Under the pieces are notes generated by a model. It was not told the origin of the DNA and searched no databases. It was given only the letters and a program-made list of their open reading frames with translations. A stretch of DNA of 64,000 bases from JACVRW01 sp963746825 (GTDB lineage Bacteria > Actinomycetota > Thermoleophilia > Solirubrobacterales > Thermoleophilaceae): positions 362,952-426,951 of the forward strand of contig CAVVCU010000003.1 in NCBI GenBank assembly GCA_963746825.1, given 5' to 3'. Position numbers and translations under genes: made by a program. Of this stretch, positions 7,908 to 16,276 are shown piece by piece (within the stretch, counting starts at the first letter, position 1; each line of letters starts with the position of its first letter).

Positions 7908-8304
7908 GGCCGCGAGCGAATTGCTCGAAGCTCGGGCCCAGGTCCGGGATCGAACGGCCGATGAGCGGGAGCAGAGGCCCGCTGAAGCGCTCCTCCATGG
8001 TGAACCGGGTGGTCCCGGCGCCCTCGGGGCTGAGCTCGTAGGTGCGCAGGCCCTTGAACAGGCCGAGCGGCATGCCGCCCTTCCAGGTCATGCGCCGGTC
8101 CGCTTCGAGCTCGACCACCTTGACCGGGAAGGCGCGGCCGGGGTTCACCTCGGACACGACCTTGACCTTCTCGCCCAGGGCCACGTTGCCCTCGACCCTC
8201 ACCACGCCCGAGTCCCAGGCCGGCCACGATTTCGTGTCGACCAGGATCGGCCAGATGCGGTCCGGATCGGCCTCGATCAGCACGTCGGTTCGATACTCCA
8301 CCAC
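7879..8304 (-). CDS. SRPBCC (START-like) family protein
   Basis: This 141-residue START/Bet v1-fold protein is close to the polyketide cyclase/CoxG-like group. It opens with VEYRTDVLIEADPDRIWPIL followed by DTKSWPAWDSGV, typical of the family, and ends in the long C-terminal helix. Such proteins bind hydrophobic ligands. The GTG start at 8304 has a clear AAAGGAG site 8-9 nt upstream, so this gene uses a classical leader. It is divergent from the ArsR-type regulator at 8361 and probably controlled by it. Confidence 0.8.
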   Translation of the reverse strand: MVEYRTDVLIEADPDRIWPILVDTKSWPAWDSGVVRVEGNVALGEKVKVVSEVNPGRAFPVKVVELEADRRMTWKGGMPLGLFKGLRTYELSPEGAGTTRFTMEERFSGPLLPLIGRSIPDLGPSFEQFARGLKQRVERGG

Positions 8305-8313
8305 TGGCTCCTT

Positions 8314-8336
8314 TCGTAACCTAATTGTGACCGTAA
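8314..8336. promoter_or_regulatory. possible ArsR-type operator (repeated CGTAAC)
   Basis: Two CGTAAC direct repeats 17 bp apart flank an AT-rich CTAATTGTGAC segment in the 56-bp divergent gap between the SRPBCC gene and the ArsR-like regulator. This is the expected position of a regulator binding site; the assignment is an inference. Confidence 0.3.
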
Positions 8337-8360
8337 CAGTTTGGCTACCCTATCCGCACC

Positions 8361-8684
8361 GTGCTCGACGAACTTCCGGGGGATCCCTTCGACGCGCTCG
8401 GTGATCCCCACCGCCGGGCGATCGTCGAGCTCCTGGGGCACGGCGACCGCTCCGTGGGGGACCTCGCCGGCGAGCTTCCGATCAGCCGGCCCGCGGTGTC
8501 CCGGCACCTGCGGCTGCTCAAGGAGGCGGGGCTGGTGAGCGACCGCGCCGAGGGCACCCGGCGGCTGTATCGCCTCCACGACGAGGGCATCGAGGCCGTT
8601 CGCGCCTACCTGGAGCAGGTCTGGGGCGAGGCGGCGGCGCGCTTTCGCCTGGCCGCGGACAACCGTGGGTCCGATCCGCGCTGA
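8361..8684 (+). CDS. ArsR-family winged-helix transcriptional regulator
   Basis: This 107-residue regulator has the ArsR signature DPFDALGDPHRRAIVELL, then the recognition helix LPISRPAVSRHLRLLKEAGL and the wing VSDRAEGTRRLYRL. No metal-binding CxC motif is present, so it belongs to the metal-independent subgroup usually paired with SRPBCC/AHSA1 genes, exactly the arrangement here. The GTG start has a TACCCT box 9 nt upstream. Its TGA overlaps the ATG of the next gene (TGATG), so the two are translationally coupled. Confidence 0.9.
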   Translation: MLDELPGDPFDALGDPHRRAIVELLGHGDRSVGDLAGELPISRPAVSRHLRLLKEAGLVSDRAEGTRRLYRLHDEGIEAVRAYLEQVWGEAAARFRLAADNRGSDPR

Positions 8685-9127
8685 TGGAGCCGCTGGAGCT
8701 CGCCTTCAGCGTCGACTGTGCCCCTGAGCGGGCGTTCGAGACCTGGGCCGAGCGCACCACCATGTGGTGGCCTCACGGCCACTCGGTGTCCGGCGAGCCG
8801 GGCCTCTCGGTGGTCTTCGAGCCGCGGCCCGGTGGCCGCATCTACGAGCGCACGCCCTCCGGCGCGGAGCACGACTGGGGCGAGGTGCTCGTGTGGGAGC
8901 CCCCTCTCCGCCTGACCTACCTGTGGCACCTGCGCTTCGACCGCGCCGACGCCACCGAGGTGGAGGTGAGCTTCAACCCGTCGGGCGAGCGGACCGACGT
9001 GAGGATCGTGCACCGCGGGTGGGAGCGCCTGGGCGCGAAGGGCGCCGAGCGGCGCGAGCGCAACCGCAAGGGCTGGAGTGGCGTGATCGAGGCCTACCGC
9101 ACCACCTGCGCGGTCCCCCTTCAGTAA
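8684..9127 (+). CDS. AHSA1/SRPBCC-family protein
   Basis: This 147-residue START-like protein has the AHSA1 pattern: ELAFSVDCAPERAFETWAER at the start, then FEPRPGGRIYERTPSG, GEVLVWEPPLRLTYLWHLRF and the end helix with KGWSGVIEAYR. It is co-transcribed and overlapping with the ArsR regulator. This pairing is common in actinobacteria and suggests a response to a small hydrophobic molecule. The ligand is unknown. Confidence 0.85.
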   Translation: MEPLELAFSVDCAPERAFETWAERTTMWWPHGHSVSGEPGLSVVFEPRPGGRIYERTPSGAEHDWGEVLVWEPPLRLTYLWHLRFDRADATEVEVSFNPSGERTDVRIVHRGWERLGAKGAERRERNRKGWSGVIEAYRTTCAVPLQ

Positions 9128-9261
9128 CTCCCGCACCGGTCGATTAACCCGGGCGGCCCAGCAGGCCGAGAGGCGATGCTGGCGCAGGCCTACCGAGCCG
9201 CGCAGACCGTTCGTTCACTTCTGCGCCCAGCCACCAGGCCAAACATAGCTCCGTACGCGGA

Positions 9262-9310
9262 GCCACATAGGGGAACGATCGAACGGGCGAGCCGCCACAG
9301 CGGTTCGCCC
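9262..9310 (+). other. two stem-loops in the leader of the ECF sigma gene
   Basis: The 249-bp gap before the ECF sigma gene holds little apart from two structures. GCTCCG-TACG-CGGAGC is a small stem near 9250-9265. At 9285-9310 GGGCGAGCCGC-CACA-GCGGTTCGCCC forms an 11-bp stem with one G-T pair. They could be a terminator for the upstream operon or leader structures; there is no U-tract. Confidence 0.35.
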
Positions 9311-9376
9311 GCTCGGCGTTCGGGGGCCCGCGGGACCGCTCGCGCCCTGTTGCCCGTATGGGGGGCAGGGAGGAGG

Positions 9377-9985
9377 ATGGTGGCTGCCCTGACACGCGCA
9401 TCGGCAATCGATCTCACCGCGACCGCCCCCCGGGGGGCGGCGCCCCGCGAGCGGCCCTCGCGGCGGCGCGAGCGGGCCTGGGTCCGCGGGGCGCAGGCCG
9501 GGTCGCACGAGGCGATGGAGGCGCTCTTCCGGGCTCACTGGGATCACGCTCACCGCGCGGCGTATCTCATCGTTCACGACGCGGCGGCGGCGGAGGACAT
9601 CGCGCAGGAGGCCTTCCTGGCCGCGATCCGCGCCCTTCATCGCTTCGACCGCCGCCGCCCCTTCGGGCCCTGGCTGCACCGGATCGTGGTCAACCGGGCG
9701 ATCGACTGGTCGCGAGCGCGGGCGCTGCGCCGCGAGGTCTCCGAGCCGGCCGAGCGCGAGGCTCCGCCCGCGCGGCCGGCCGGGTGGTCGGATGAGGTGA
9801 TCGCGGCCCTCGCCGCGCTCGATCCCGACCAGCGCGCGGCCGTGGTGCTGCGCCATCTGCTCGAGTACACGCCCGGCGAGATCGCGGAGCTGCTCGAGGT
9901 TCCGCGCGGCACCGTCAACTCCCGCCTGCGCCGCGCGCTCGATCGCCTCGCGCTGGAGCTCGATCAGGGGGAGGGGACCTCGTGA
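9377..9985 (+). CDS. ECF-type RNA polymerase sigma factor
   Basis: This ~202-residue extracytoplasmic-function sigma factor has region 2 (GSHEAMEALFRAHWDHAHRA, then DAAAAEDIAQEAFLAAI and GPWLHRIVVNRAID) and region 4 (LDPDQRAAVVLRHLLEYTPG then EIAELLEVPRGTVNSRL). I chose the ATG at 9377, which has a strong GGGAGGAGG site, over an earlier in-frame start at 9176 that adds no conserved sequence. The stop overlaps the GTG of the next gene (GTGA), a membrane protein that probably restrains it. Confidence 0.9.
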   Translation: MVAALTRASAIDLTATAPRGAAPRERPSRRRERAWVRGAQAGSHEAMEALFRAHWDHAHRAAYLIVHDAAAAEDIAQEAFLAAIRALHRFDRRRPFGPWLHRIVVNRAIDWSRARALRREVSEPAEREAPPARPAGWSDEVIAALAALDPDQRAAVVLRHLLEYTPGEIAELLEVPRGTVNSRLRRALDRLALELDQGEGTS

Positions 9986-11232
9986 GGCGCAGCTCGCTCG
10001 AGCGCCGCGTGCGCGATGAGCTCCGTGCGGCCCGGCCGCCCCGCGCCGCGGACGCCGAACGGCGGGCCTGGCACGTTGTTGCCGCCGCCCACGCCGAGCG
10101 CCCGGCGGTGCGCTCGCACCGCCGCGGTCCGCGTATCGCCGCGGCCCTGGCCGCCGCCGCGCTGCTGCTCGGCTTGCTGCTCACCCCGGCCGGCGCGAGG
10201 GTGGGCGACTGGATCGGCGAGGTGGTGAGTCCGGCCCCGGAGGCCACCCGCTCGGCGCTGGCCTCCCTGCCGGCCGAGGGCCGCCTGCTGGTGGTGGCCG
10301 AGAGCGGTCCCTGGGTGGTGGGCGACGACGGCGCGCGCAGGCGGCTGGGCGCCTACCGCGACGCCGCCTGGTCGCCCGGAGGCCTGTACGTGGTGGCGGC
10401 GAAGGGCAGAAGGCTCATCGCGCTCGAGCCCGACGGCGACGAGCGCTGGACCCGGGTGGCGCCCGCGCGGGTGGCCACGCCGCGCTGGTCGCCCGACGGA
10501 TTTCGCATCGCCTACCGCAGCGGCCACGATCTCCACGTGGCGATCGGGGACAACTCCGATAGCTGGCTCCTTCAACGCGGCGTGCGCGCGGCGCCGCCGG
10601 CCTGGCGCCCCGGAGAGCCGGTCAACCGTCAGGTCCTGGCGTACGCGCGCGGGCGCCGCGTCTTCATCGCGCGGGCCGATCCGGCCGGGGGATCCCGCTT
10701 GCTGCTGGGCCGTACGCCGCCCGGACCGGTCCCGCGCCAGTTGTGGTGGAGCGCACGGGGCCGGCGCTTGATCGCGGTCTCCGCGCGCGGCGTGCGCATC
10801 TACGGCCCTCGCGGGCGGCCGCTGCGCAGCATCCCGCTGGCGCGCGGGCTGGTGGCAAGCGAATCGGCGCTCGCCCCGGACGGCCGACGGCTCGCCCTGA
10901 TCGCCTCCGTCCCGGGCGCGGGCTCGAGCGAGCTGTTGCTGGTGCCCACCGACCGCCGCGCGCCGCCGCGCAGGCGCCTCGGGGGCTTTGGCCCGCTGGA
11001 GGGCTTGACCTGGTCGATCGACGGGCGGGTGCTCGTGGCCGGCTTGCCGCGGGCCGACCAGTGGCTGTTCCTGCGCCTGCGCGGGCAGGGTGGGCTCGTA
11101 TCCGTGAAGGGCATCCGCTCCAAGTTCAGGGGCGGGCGCCCCGTGCGCAGCGGCGCCTTCCCGCGCCCGGCGGGCTGGTGCTACGCGGAGCCGCCGAGTC
11201 CGGACGCGTCGAGCCTCTCGCCCTGCTCCTGA
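9982..11232 (+). CDS. membrane-anchored beta-propeller protein, probable anti-sigma partner
   Basis: This 416-residue protein is translationally coupled to the ECF sigma factor. The first ~45 residues are charged and cytoplasmic, with the size and position of a sigma-binding segment though without a clear ZAS motif. One transmembrane helix (~50-70, AAALAAAALLLGLLL) follows. The outside part has WD40/TolB-like blades (AAWSPGGLYVVA, PRWSPDGFRIAY, SALAPDGRRLALI). The layout implies that an external or envelope signal is sensed by the propeller and controls the sigma factor. The anti-sigma role is inferred from position. Confidence 0.65.
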   Translation: MRRSSLERRVRDELRAARPPRAADAERRAWHVVAAAHAERPAVRSHRRGPRIAAALAAAALLLGLLLTPAGARVGDWIGEVVSPAPEATRSALASLPAEGRLLVVAESGPWVVGDDGARRRLGAYRDAAWSPGGLYVVAAKGRRLIALEPDGDERWTRVAPARVATPRWSPDGFRIAYRSGHDLHVAIGDNSDSWLLQRGVRAAPPAWRPGEPVNRQVLAYARGRRVFIARADPAGGSRLLLGRTPPGPVPRQLWWSARGRRLIAVSARGVRIYGPRGRPLRSIPLARGLVASESALAPDGRRLALIASVPGAGSSELLLVPTDRRAPPRRRLGGFGPLEGLTWSIDGRVLVAGLPRADQWLFLRLRGQGGLVSVKGIRSKFRGGRPVRSGAFPRPAGWCYAEPPSPDASSLSPCS

Positions 11233-11239
11233 AGTTCGC

Positions 11240-12220
11240 TCAGCCCCAGCTCTGGCCCGATGCCCGTGCCGCGCCTCTTCTAACGGCACCTGGCGCGATG
11301 CCGGTCACGCGCTTGAAGGCGCGCGCGAAGGCGGCCTCGGAGCGGTAGCCCAGGCGCGCCGCCAGCTCGGCCACGCCGGCCCCCTCCTCGCGTAGCGCGG
11401 TGAGTGCGACCTGCATGCGCCAGCGGGTCACGTACTGCATTGCGGGCTCGTCGACCAGCTCGGTGAAACGGGCCGCGAAGGCCGAGCGCGACATCGCCAC
11501 CGCGTCGGCCAGCGCCGCGACCGTCCAGCTGCGCGCCGGGTCGCGCTGGATCATCGCGATGGCGCGGCCGATCTGGGGATCGCCGAGCGCGCCGAGCCAC
11601 CCGGTGCGCGCGGCCGGGTCGGTTTCGATCCACGAGCGGATGGCCTGGATCACGAGGATGTCGGCCAGGCGCGTGATCACGGCCTCGCCGCCGGCCCGAG
11701 GCTCCCTGGCCTCGGCCGCCATCAGCCGCAGCGTGTCCTGCATCCAAGTCGTCTCGGGGGAGCTCGCCGCCTCGATGTGGACGACCTCAGGCAGGATCGC
11801 GACGAGGTTGTCGGCGGCCGGATGGTCGAAGCGCACGGCACCGCACATGAGCGCGGTCGGGGCGCCGCCCTCACCGTGGCGCAGGACCTCGTAGCGGTCG
11901 CTCACCTGCTCGCGCTCGAGGTCGAGAATCCCCGGCGCGGGAACCCCGGGATCGCTTCGCAGCGCGTGGCCCTCCCCGTGGGGGACGAGTGCCAGATCAC
12001 CGGGCTGGACCAGCCGGGCGCCGGCTTCGCCCGCCTCGAGCCACAGCCGGCCCGCCGTGACCACGTGGAACCAGAGATAACCCGGCATCGGCGGCAGCGT
12101 CATCCCCCAGGGGGCGCTGAGCTCCGACCGGCAGTAGAACGCGCCGCTCATACGCAGGAAGTGCAGGGCCTCGCCCAGAGAGTCCTGAGCGGGCGTCGCC
12201 AAATCTGGACGATCAAGCAT
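11240..12220 (-). CDS. AraC-family regulator with N-terminal cupin
   Basis: This ~326-residue regulator has an N-terminal cupin-like sensor (MPGYLWFHVVTAGRLWLEAG, then LVQPGDLALVPHGEGH) and two C-terminal AraC helix-turn-helix units (WTVAALADAVAMSRSAFAAR; GVAELAARLGYRSEAAFARA). It belongs to the cupin_6 AraC subgroup that often controls a neighbouring oxidoreductase. I chose the ATG at 12220 because a TAGGCT box lies 7 nt upstream. It is divergent from the NmrA-like gene, its most likely target. Confidence 0.9.
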   Translation of the reverse strand: MLDRPDLATPAQDSLGEALHFLRMSGAFYCRSELSAPWGMTLPPMPGYLWFHVVTAGRLWLEAGEAGARLVQPGDLALVPHGEGHALRSDPGVPAPGILDLEREQVSDRYEVLRHGEGGAPTALMCGAVRFDHPAADNLVAILPEVVHIEAASSPETTWMQDTLRLMAAEAREPRAGGEAVITRLADILVIQAIRSWIETDPAARTGWLGALGDPQIGRAIAMIQRDPARSWTVAALADAVAMSRSAFAARFTELVDEPAMQYVTRWRMQVALTALREEGAGVAELAARLGYRSEAAFARAFKRVTGIAPGAVRRGAARASGQSWG

Positions 12221-12274
12221 AAATTGCAGCCTACAGGTCATAGACAGTCCGATCAGCGGCGCAAATACTGGACG
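12201..12274. promoter_or_regulatory. possible operator repeats between AraC and NmrA-like genes
   Basis: AAATCTGGACG (12201-12211) and AAATACTGGACG (12263-12274) are direct repeats about 62 bp apart. One is at the 5' end of the AraC gene and one just before the NmrA-like start. The spacing would suit a regulator binding both sides of the divergent promoter. Confidence 0.3.
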
Positions 12275-12276
12275 CC

Positions 12277-13101
12277 ATGCAAACACACCGAAACAACTCA
12301 ATGACCCTCGTCCTGGGCGCCACCGGCAAGACCGGCAGCCGGGTGACGGAGCGCCTTCAAGCGGCCGGCGTGCCCGTGCGCGCCGGCTCGCGCGCGGCCG
12401 ACCCGCCCTTCGACTGGGAGGACCGGGCCACCTGGGCAGCGGCCCTCGAGGGGGCGTCCTCGGCCTACGTGTCCTTCTACCCCGACCTCGCCGTGCCCGG
12501 CGCGCCCGAGGCGATCGAGGCGTTCGCCCGGCAGGCGGTGGACGGCGGCACGCGGCGCCTGGTGCTGCTCTCCGGCCGCGGCGAGGAGGAGGCCCAGCGG
12601 GCCGAGCGGGCGCTGCAGGACTCGGGCGCCGAGTGGACCGTTGTGCGCTGCGGCTGGTTCATGCAGAACTTCAGCGAGAGCTACTTCGCGGAGCCGCTGG
12701 CCGCGGGCGAGCTGGCCCTTCCGGCCGGCGACCTGCGCGAGCCGTTCGTGGACGCGGACGACATCGCCGACGTGGCCGTGGCCGCCCTCACCGAGGACGG
12801 TCACGCGGGCCAGGTCTACGAGCTCACCGGCCCACAGGCGCTCACGTTCGCCGAGGCGGTCGAGGCGATCGGCCGGGCCTCGGGCCGAGAGCTGCGCTAC
12901 GCGCCCATCTCGATGGACGCCTTCGCGGCGGGGCTGGGGGAGCAGCAGGTGCCGGCCGACGTGGTGGCTCTCCTGCGCTACCTGTTCAGCGAGGTGCTGG
13001 GACGCAACGAGGCCCTCGGCGACGGCGTCCAGCGCGCCCTGGGGCGCGAGCCCCGGGACTTCGCCGACTACGCGCGGGCGGCGTTCAGCGCACCACGATG
13101 A
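12277..13101 (+). CDS. NmrA-like NAD(P)-binding oxidoreductase
   Basis: This 274-residue atypical short-chain dehydrogenase has the Rossmann motif LGATGKTGSRVTERLQAAG near the N-terminus, a GTRRLVLLSGRG strand and a WTVVRCGWFMQNFSES segment typical of the NmrA/quinone-oxidoreductase group. The start is either 12277 or the ATG at 12301; the first has a TACTGG box 5 nt upstream. It is divergent from the AraC-family regulator. The substrate is unknown. Its 3' end overlaps the convergent small membrane protein by 17 bp. Confidence 0.85.
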   Translation: MQTHRNNSMTLVLGATGKTGSRVTERLQAAGVPVRAGSRAADPPFDWEDRATWAAALEGASSAYVSFYPDLAVPGAPEAIEAFARQAVDGGTRRLVLLSGRGEEEAQRAERALQDSGAEWTVVRCGWFMQNFSESYFAEPLAAGELALPAGDLREPFVDADDIADVAVAALTEDGHAGQVYELTGPQALTFAEAVEAIGRASGRELRYAPISMDAFAAGLGEQQVPADVVALLRYLFSEVLGRNEALGDGVQRALGREPRDFADYARAAFSAPR

Positions 13102-13321
13102 GGTACATGAGCGCGAGCGTGAAGGCGATCGCGCCAATGCTGATCGCGACTCCCAGGTTGGCCGCGCCGGCCAGCTCGGCGATCAGCGTGACCACCCCGA
13201 GCACGGCGAGCAGGATGGCCACCTCACCGAGCAGCCCGCGGCCCGCGCTCGGGCGGGAAGGCGCCGGAGCGGGCGTGGGCGGCGGCGCGGACGGGCGGCT
13301 CTCGCGCTTGCGCCGGCTCAC
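13085..13321 (-). CDS. small two-helix membrane protein
   Basis: This 78-residue protein has a basic, Pro-rich N-terminus and two predicted transmembrane helices (~30-50 and ~55-77). Its start overlaps the stop of the MeaB-like GTPase gene by 4 bp (ATGA), so it is the last gene of the ecm-meaB operon. No family is recognised. Confidence 0.65.
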   Translation of the reverse strand: MSRRKRESRPSAPPPTPAPAPSRPSAGRGLLGEVAILLAVLGVVTLIAELAGAANLGVAISIGAIAFTLALMYLIVVR

Positions 13322-14268
13322 GCCCTTTCCTCCAGGGCCCGCAGCAGGTCGGACACCGATTCGCCGGGGGGCCGGCTGCTGAGCAGGCGCTCGGCCTCCC
13401 GGCGGCCGCCGATCCGGCGCAGGGCGCCCTCTCCGTGCTCGTCCACCAGCTCCCGCAGGGCCGAAGCGCGCCGCGAGCGCAGTCGGCGCTCGTCGAGGTT
13501 CGTGCGGGCGCGGTGGGCCTCGAGCGCGCGGGCCAGCTCCTCGATCCCCTGCGGCGGCGCCAGCGACGACACGGACAGCACCGGCACGTCGCGCGAGCCC
13601 AGCGCGGCCAGCGCCGAGCGCAGGTCGCGCTGCGCGCGCCGGGCGGCGTCGCCGAGGTCGGCCTTGGTCACCACGAGCACGTCCGGTACCTCCATGATCC
13701 CGGCCTTGAGGAACTGCAGCACGTCGCCGGAGCCGGGCTGCACCACCACGGCGACCGTGTCGCAGACCTCCTCCACGTCGGTCTCCGACTGTCCCACGCC
13801 CACCGTCTCCACCACCACGATGTCAAAGGCCGCCGCCATAGCCTCGGCCGCCTCGCGCGTGGCCGCGGCCAGGCCGCCGAGCCGGCCGCCCGCGGCCGTC
13901 GAGCGAATGAGGATCCCGTCGTCGCGCGGGTCGTGCTCGATGCGCACGCGGTCGGCCAGCAGCGAGCCCCCTGAGCGCTTGGAGGACGGATCGACGGCGA
14001 GCACCGCGACCGTGTGCCCGCGCTCGCGCCACAGCGCCACGAGCGTGGAGAGCAGCGTCGACTTGCCCGCGCCGGGCGGCCCGGTCACGCCGATCAGATG
14101 GGCCGGCGCCTCGCGGCCCAGCGCGGTGGGGGAGACCTCGGCCAGCAGAGCCGCGGCGGCCTCGCGCCCGCGCGCGGAGCGATCCTCGATCAGGTTGAGG
14201 GCGGCCGGCGCCGCAGCGCGGTCGCGCTCGCGCAGGCGCGAGCCGAGCTCCTGGGGCGACTGGCTCAA
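13318..14268 (-). CDS. meaB: MeaB/ArgK-type P-loop GTPase, mutase chaperone
   Basis: This ~316-residue G3E-family GTPase protects and reloads adenosylcobalamin-dependent acyl-CoA mutases. Visible are the Walker A GPPGAGKSTL, the base motif AVDPSSKRSGGSLLADRVRI, the switch VVETVGVGQSE and the guanine-binding VVTKAD. I placed the start at a TTG (14268) that overlaps the stop of the upstream mutase gene as TTGA; the frame is open far upstream but only antisense-like sequence lies there. Direct coupling to the mutase supports the role. Confidence 0.9.
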   Translation of the reverse strand: MSQSPQELGSRLRERDRAAAPAALNLIEDRSARGREAAAALLAEVSPTALGREAPAHLIGVTGPPGAGKSTLLSTLVALWRERGHTVAVLAVDPSSKRSGGSLLADRVRIEHDPRDDGILIRSTAAGGRLGGLAAATREAAEAMAAAFDIVVVETVGVGQSETDVEEVCDTVAVVVQPGSGDVLQFLKAGIMEVPDVLVVTKADLGDAARRAQRDLRSALAALGSRDVPVLSVSSLAPPQGIEELARALEAHRARTNLDERRLRSRRASALRELVDEHGEGALRRIGGRREAERLLSSRPPGESVSDLLRALEERA

Positions 14269-16256
14269 GCCGAGGCCGTGGTCACGCCGTGGTGTTCGGC
14301 CACCAGGTCGACGATGTCGCCCATGATGCGGCTGATCTCGAAGTCCTTCGGTGTGTAGACCCGCGCCACGCCGGCCTCGAGCAGGGCGGCCTCGTCGGCC
14401 GGCGGGATGATCCCGCCCACTACGACCGGCACCTGGGCACCCGCCTCCTCGAGCTCCTCGAGAACCATCGGGATGAGCTCGGCGTGGGAGCCGGAGAGGA
14501 TCGACAGGCCCACCACGTGCACGCCCTCGTCGACCGCCGTCCGCGCGATCCGCGCCGGGGTGAGCCGGATGCCCTCGTACACCACGTCCATGCCCGCGTC
14601 GCGCGCGCGCACGGCGATCTGCTCGGCCCCGTTGGAGTGGCCGTCGAGACCCGGCTTGCCCACGAGGATCTTCACCCGCCGCCCCAGACCCTCGGACACC
14701 CGTTCGACGCGATCGCGCAGAGCGCTCAGGACGTCGTCGGAGGGAGCCGCGGCGGCGTCGCCGACCCCGGTGGGCGCCCGGTACTCGCCGAACACGCCAC
14801 GCAGCGCCGCCGCCCATTCACCCGTGGTGGCCCCCGCCTGCGCCGCGGTCAGAGTGGGCGGCATGAGGTTCTCCCCGGGATCTCCCGCGGCCTCGGTGAG
14901 CGCCGCGAGGGCTCGCTCCACCGCGGCCTCGTCCCGGCCGGACCGCCACTTCTCCACGGCCTCTATCGCCGAACGCTCGACCGCCGCGTCCACGTGCAGG
15001 ATGCCGCCGTCCTCGCCCTCCTGGAGCGGCGACGGCTCCGCTGCGGTGTAGACGTTCTGGCCCACCACCTTCATCTCGCCGGACTCGATCCTGCGCACCC
15101 GCTCGCGGTGGGACTCCACCATCTGGGTCTTCATGTAGGGCACGGCCTCCACCGCACCTCCGCGCTCGGCCACCGCAGCCATCTCCTCGCGCGCGCCCGC
15201 CACCAGCTCGCCCGCCAGGGCCTCCATCACCTTCGAGCCCTCGAAGATGTCCGGGTACTCGAGCAGGTCGGTCTCGTAGGCCAGGATCTGCTGGATGCGC
15301 AGCGACCACTGCTGATCCCAGGCGCGCGGCAGGCCGAGGGCCTCGTTCCAGGCCGGCAATTGGAGCGCCCGCGCCCGCGCCGAGCGCCCCATCGTCACCG
15401 CGAGCGCCTCGAGCACGATGCGGATGATGTTGTTCTCCGGCTGGGCCTCGGTCAGCCCCAGCGAGTTCACCTGGACGCCGTAGCGAAAGCGCAGGAAGCG
15501 GTCGTCGTCCACGCCGTAGCGCTCGCGCCCGAGCTCCTCCCAGAGCTGTCCCATCGCGCGGAGCTTCGCGTGCTCCTCGACGAACCGGATGCCGGCGTTG
15601 ACGAAGAAGGACATGCGCCCGAACACGCGCGGAAAGGTCTCGCTCGGCACGCGATCGCGCACCCGGTCCAGCACCGCCATGGCGGTGGACAGGGAGTAGG
15701 CGATCTCCTGCACCGGCGTGGCGCCGGCCTCCTGCAGGTGGTAGGAGCAGATGTTGATCGGGTTCCACTTCGGCACCTCGTCGACGGTGAAGGCGATCGT
15801 GTCGGCGATCAGCCGCATCGAGGGCTCGGGCGGGAACGCGTAGGTGCCGCGCGACAGGAACTCCTTGATGATGTCGTTCTGGGTCGTGCCCTGAAGCGCG
15901 CCGCGACCCACGCCGTTCTCCTCGGCCACCGTGAGGTAGAGGGCCAGGAGCCAGGCCGCGGTGGCGTTGATCGTCATCGAGGTGTTCATCTCGTCCAGTG
16001 GGATGCCGTCGAGCAGGGCGTGCATGTCGCCCTTGTGGGCGATCGACACGCCGACCTTCCCGACCTCGCCCCGGGACAGCTCGTGATCGGGGTCGTAACC
16101 CGTCTGGGTGGGGAGATCGAAGGCCACCGAGAGGCCGGTCTGCCCCTTGTCGAGGTTGCGCCGGTAGAGCGCATTGGACTCCCGTGCCGACGAGTGGCCG
16201 GCGTAGGTGCGCATCACCCACGGGCTGTCGCGCTCGGGCAAACGGTGGTCACTCAC
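14265..16256 (-). CDS. ecm: (2R)-ethylmalonyl-CoA mutase, B12-dependent
   Basis: This ~663-residue single-chain acyl-CoA mutase has a TIM-barrel substrate domain and a C-terminal cobalamin-binding domain (GLDGHSNGAEQIA, the DxHxxG position). It converts ethylmalonyl-CoA to methylsuccinyl-CoA in the ethylmalonyl-CoA pathway. Ethylmalonyl-specific features are RTYAGHSSARESNALYRRNL, SVAFDLPTQTGYDPDHELSR and GLDGHSNGAEQ; classical methylmalonyl-CoA mutases read differently there (for example DGHDRGA). I place the start at GTG 16256, which has a perfect TACAAT box 7 nt upstream; an earlier GTG at 16289 would overlap the divergent gene. A crotonyl-CoA carboxylase/reductase gene lies ~2 kb away. Confidence 0.88.
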   Translation of the reverse strand: MSDHRLPERDSPWVMRTYAGHSSARESNALYRRNLDKGQTGLSVAFDLPTQTGYDPDHELSRGEVGKVGVSIAHKGDMHALLDGIPLDEMNTSMTINATAAWLLALYLTVAEENGVGRGALQGTTQNDIIKEFLSRGTYAFPPEPSMRLIADTIAFTVDEVPKWNPINICSYHLQEAGATPVQEIAYSLSTAMAVLDRVRDRVPSETFPRVFGRMSFFVNAGIRFVEEHAKLRAMGQLWEELGRERYGVDDDRFLRFRYGVQVNSLGLTEAQPENNIIRIVLEALAVTMGRSARARALQLPAWNEALGLPRAWDQQWSLRIQQILAYETDLLEYPDIFEGSKVMEALAGELVAGAREEMAAVAERGGAVEAVPYMKTQMVESHRERVRRIESGEMKVVGQNVYTAAEPSPLQEGEDGGILHVDAAVERSAIEAVEKWRSGRDEAAVERALAALTEAAGDPGENLMPPTLTAAQAGATTGEWAAALRGVFGEYRAPTGVGDAAAAPSDDVLSALRDRVERVSEGLGRRVKILVGKPGLDGHSNGAEQIAVRARDAGMDVVYEGIRLTPARIARTAVDEGVHVVGLSILSGSHAELIPMVLEELEEAGAQVPVVVGGIIPPADEAALLEAGVARVYTPKDFEISRIMGDIVDLVAEHHGVTTASA

Positions 16257-16276
16257 CCTGCAGATTGTATGGTCGA

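Noticed and set aside
14265..16256. Annotation as methylmalonyl-CoA mutase.
   Set aside because: Signature segments match ethylmalonyl-CoA mutase, and crotonyl-CoA carboxylase/reductase is nearby.
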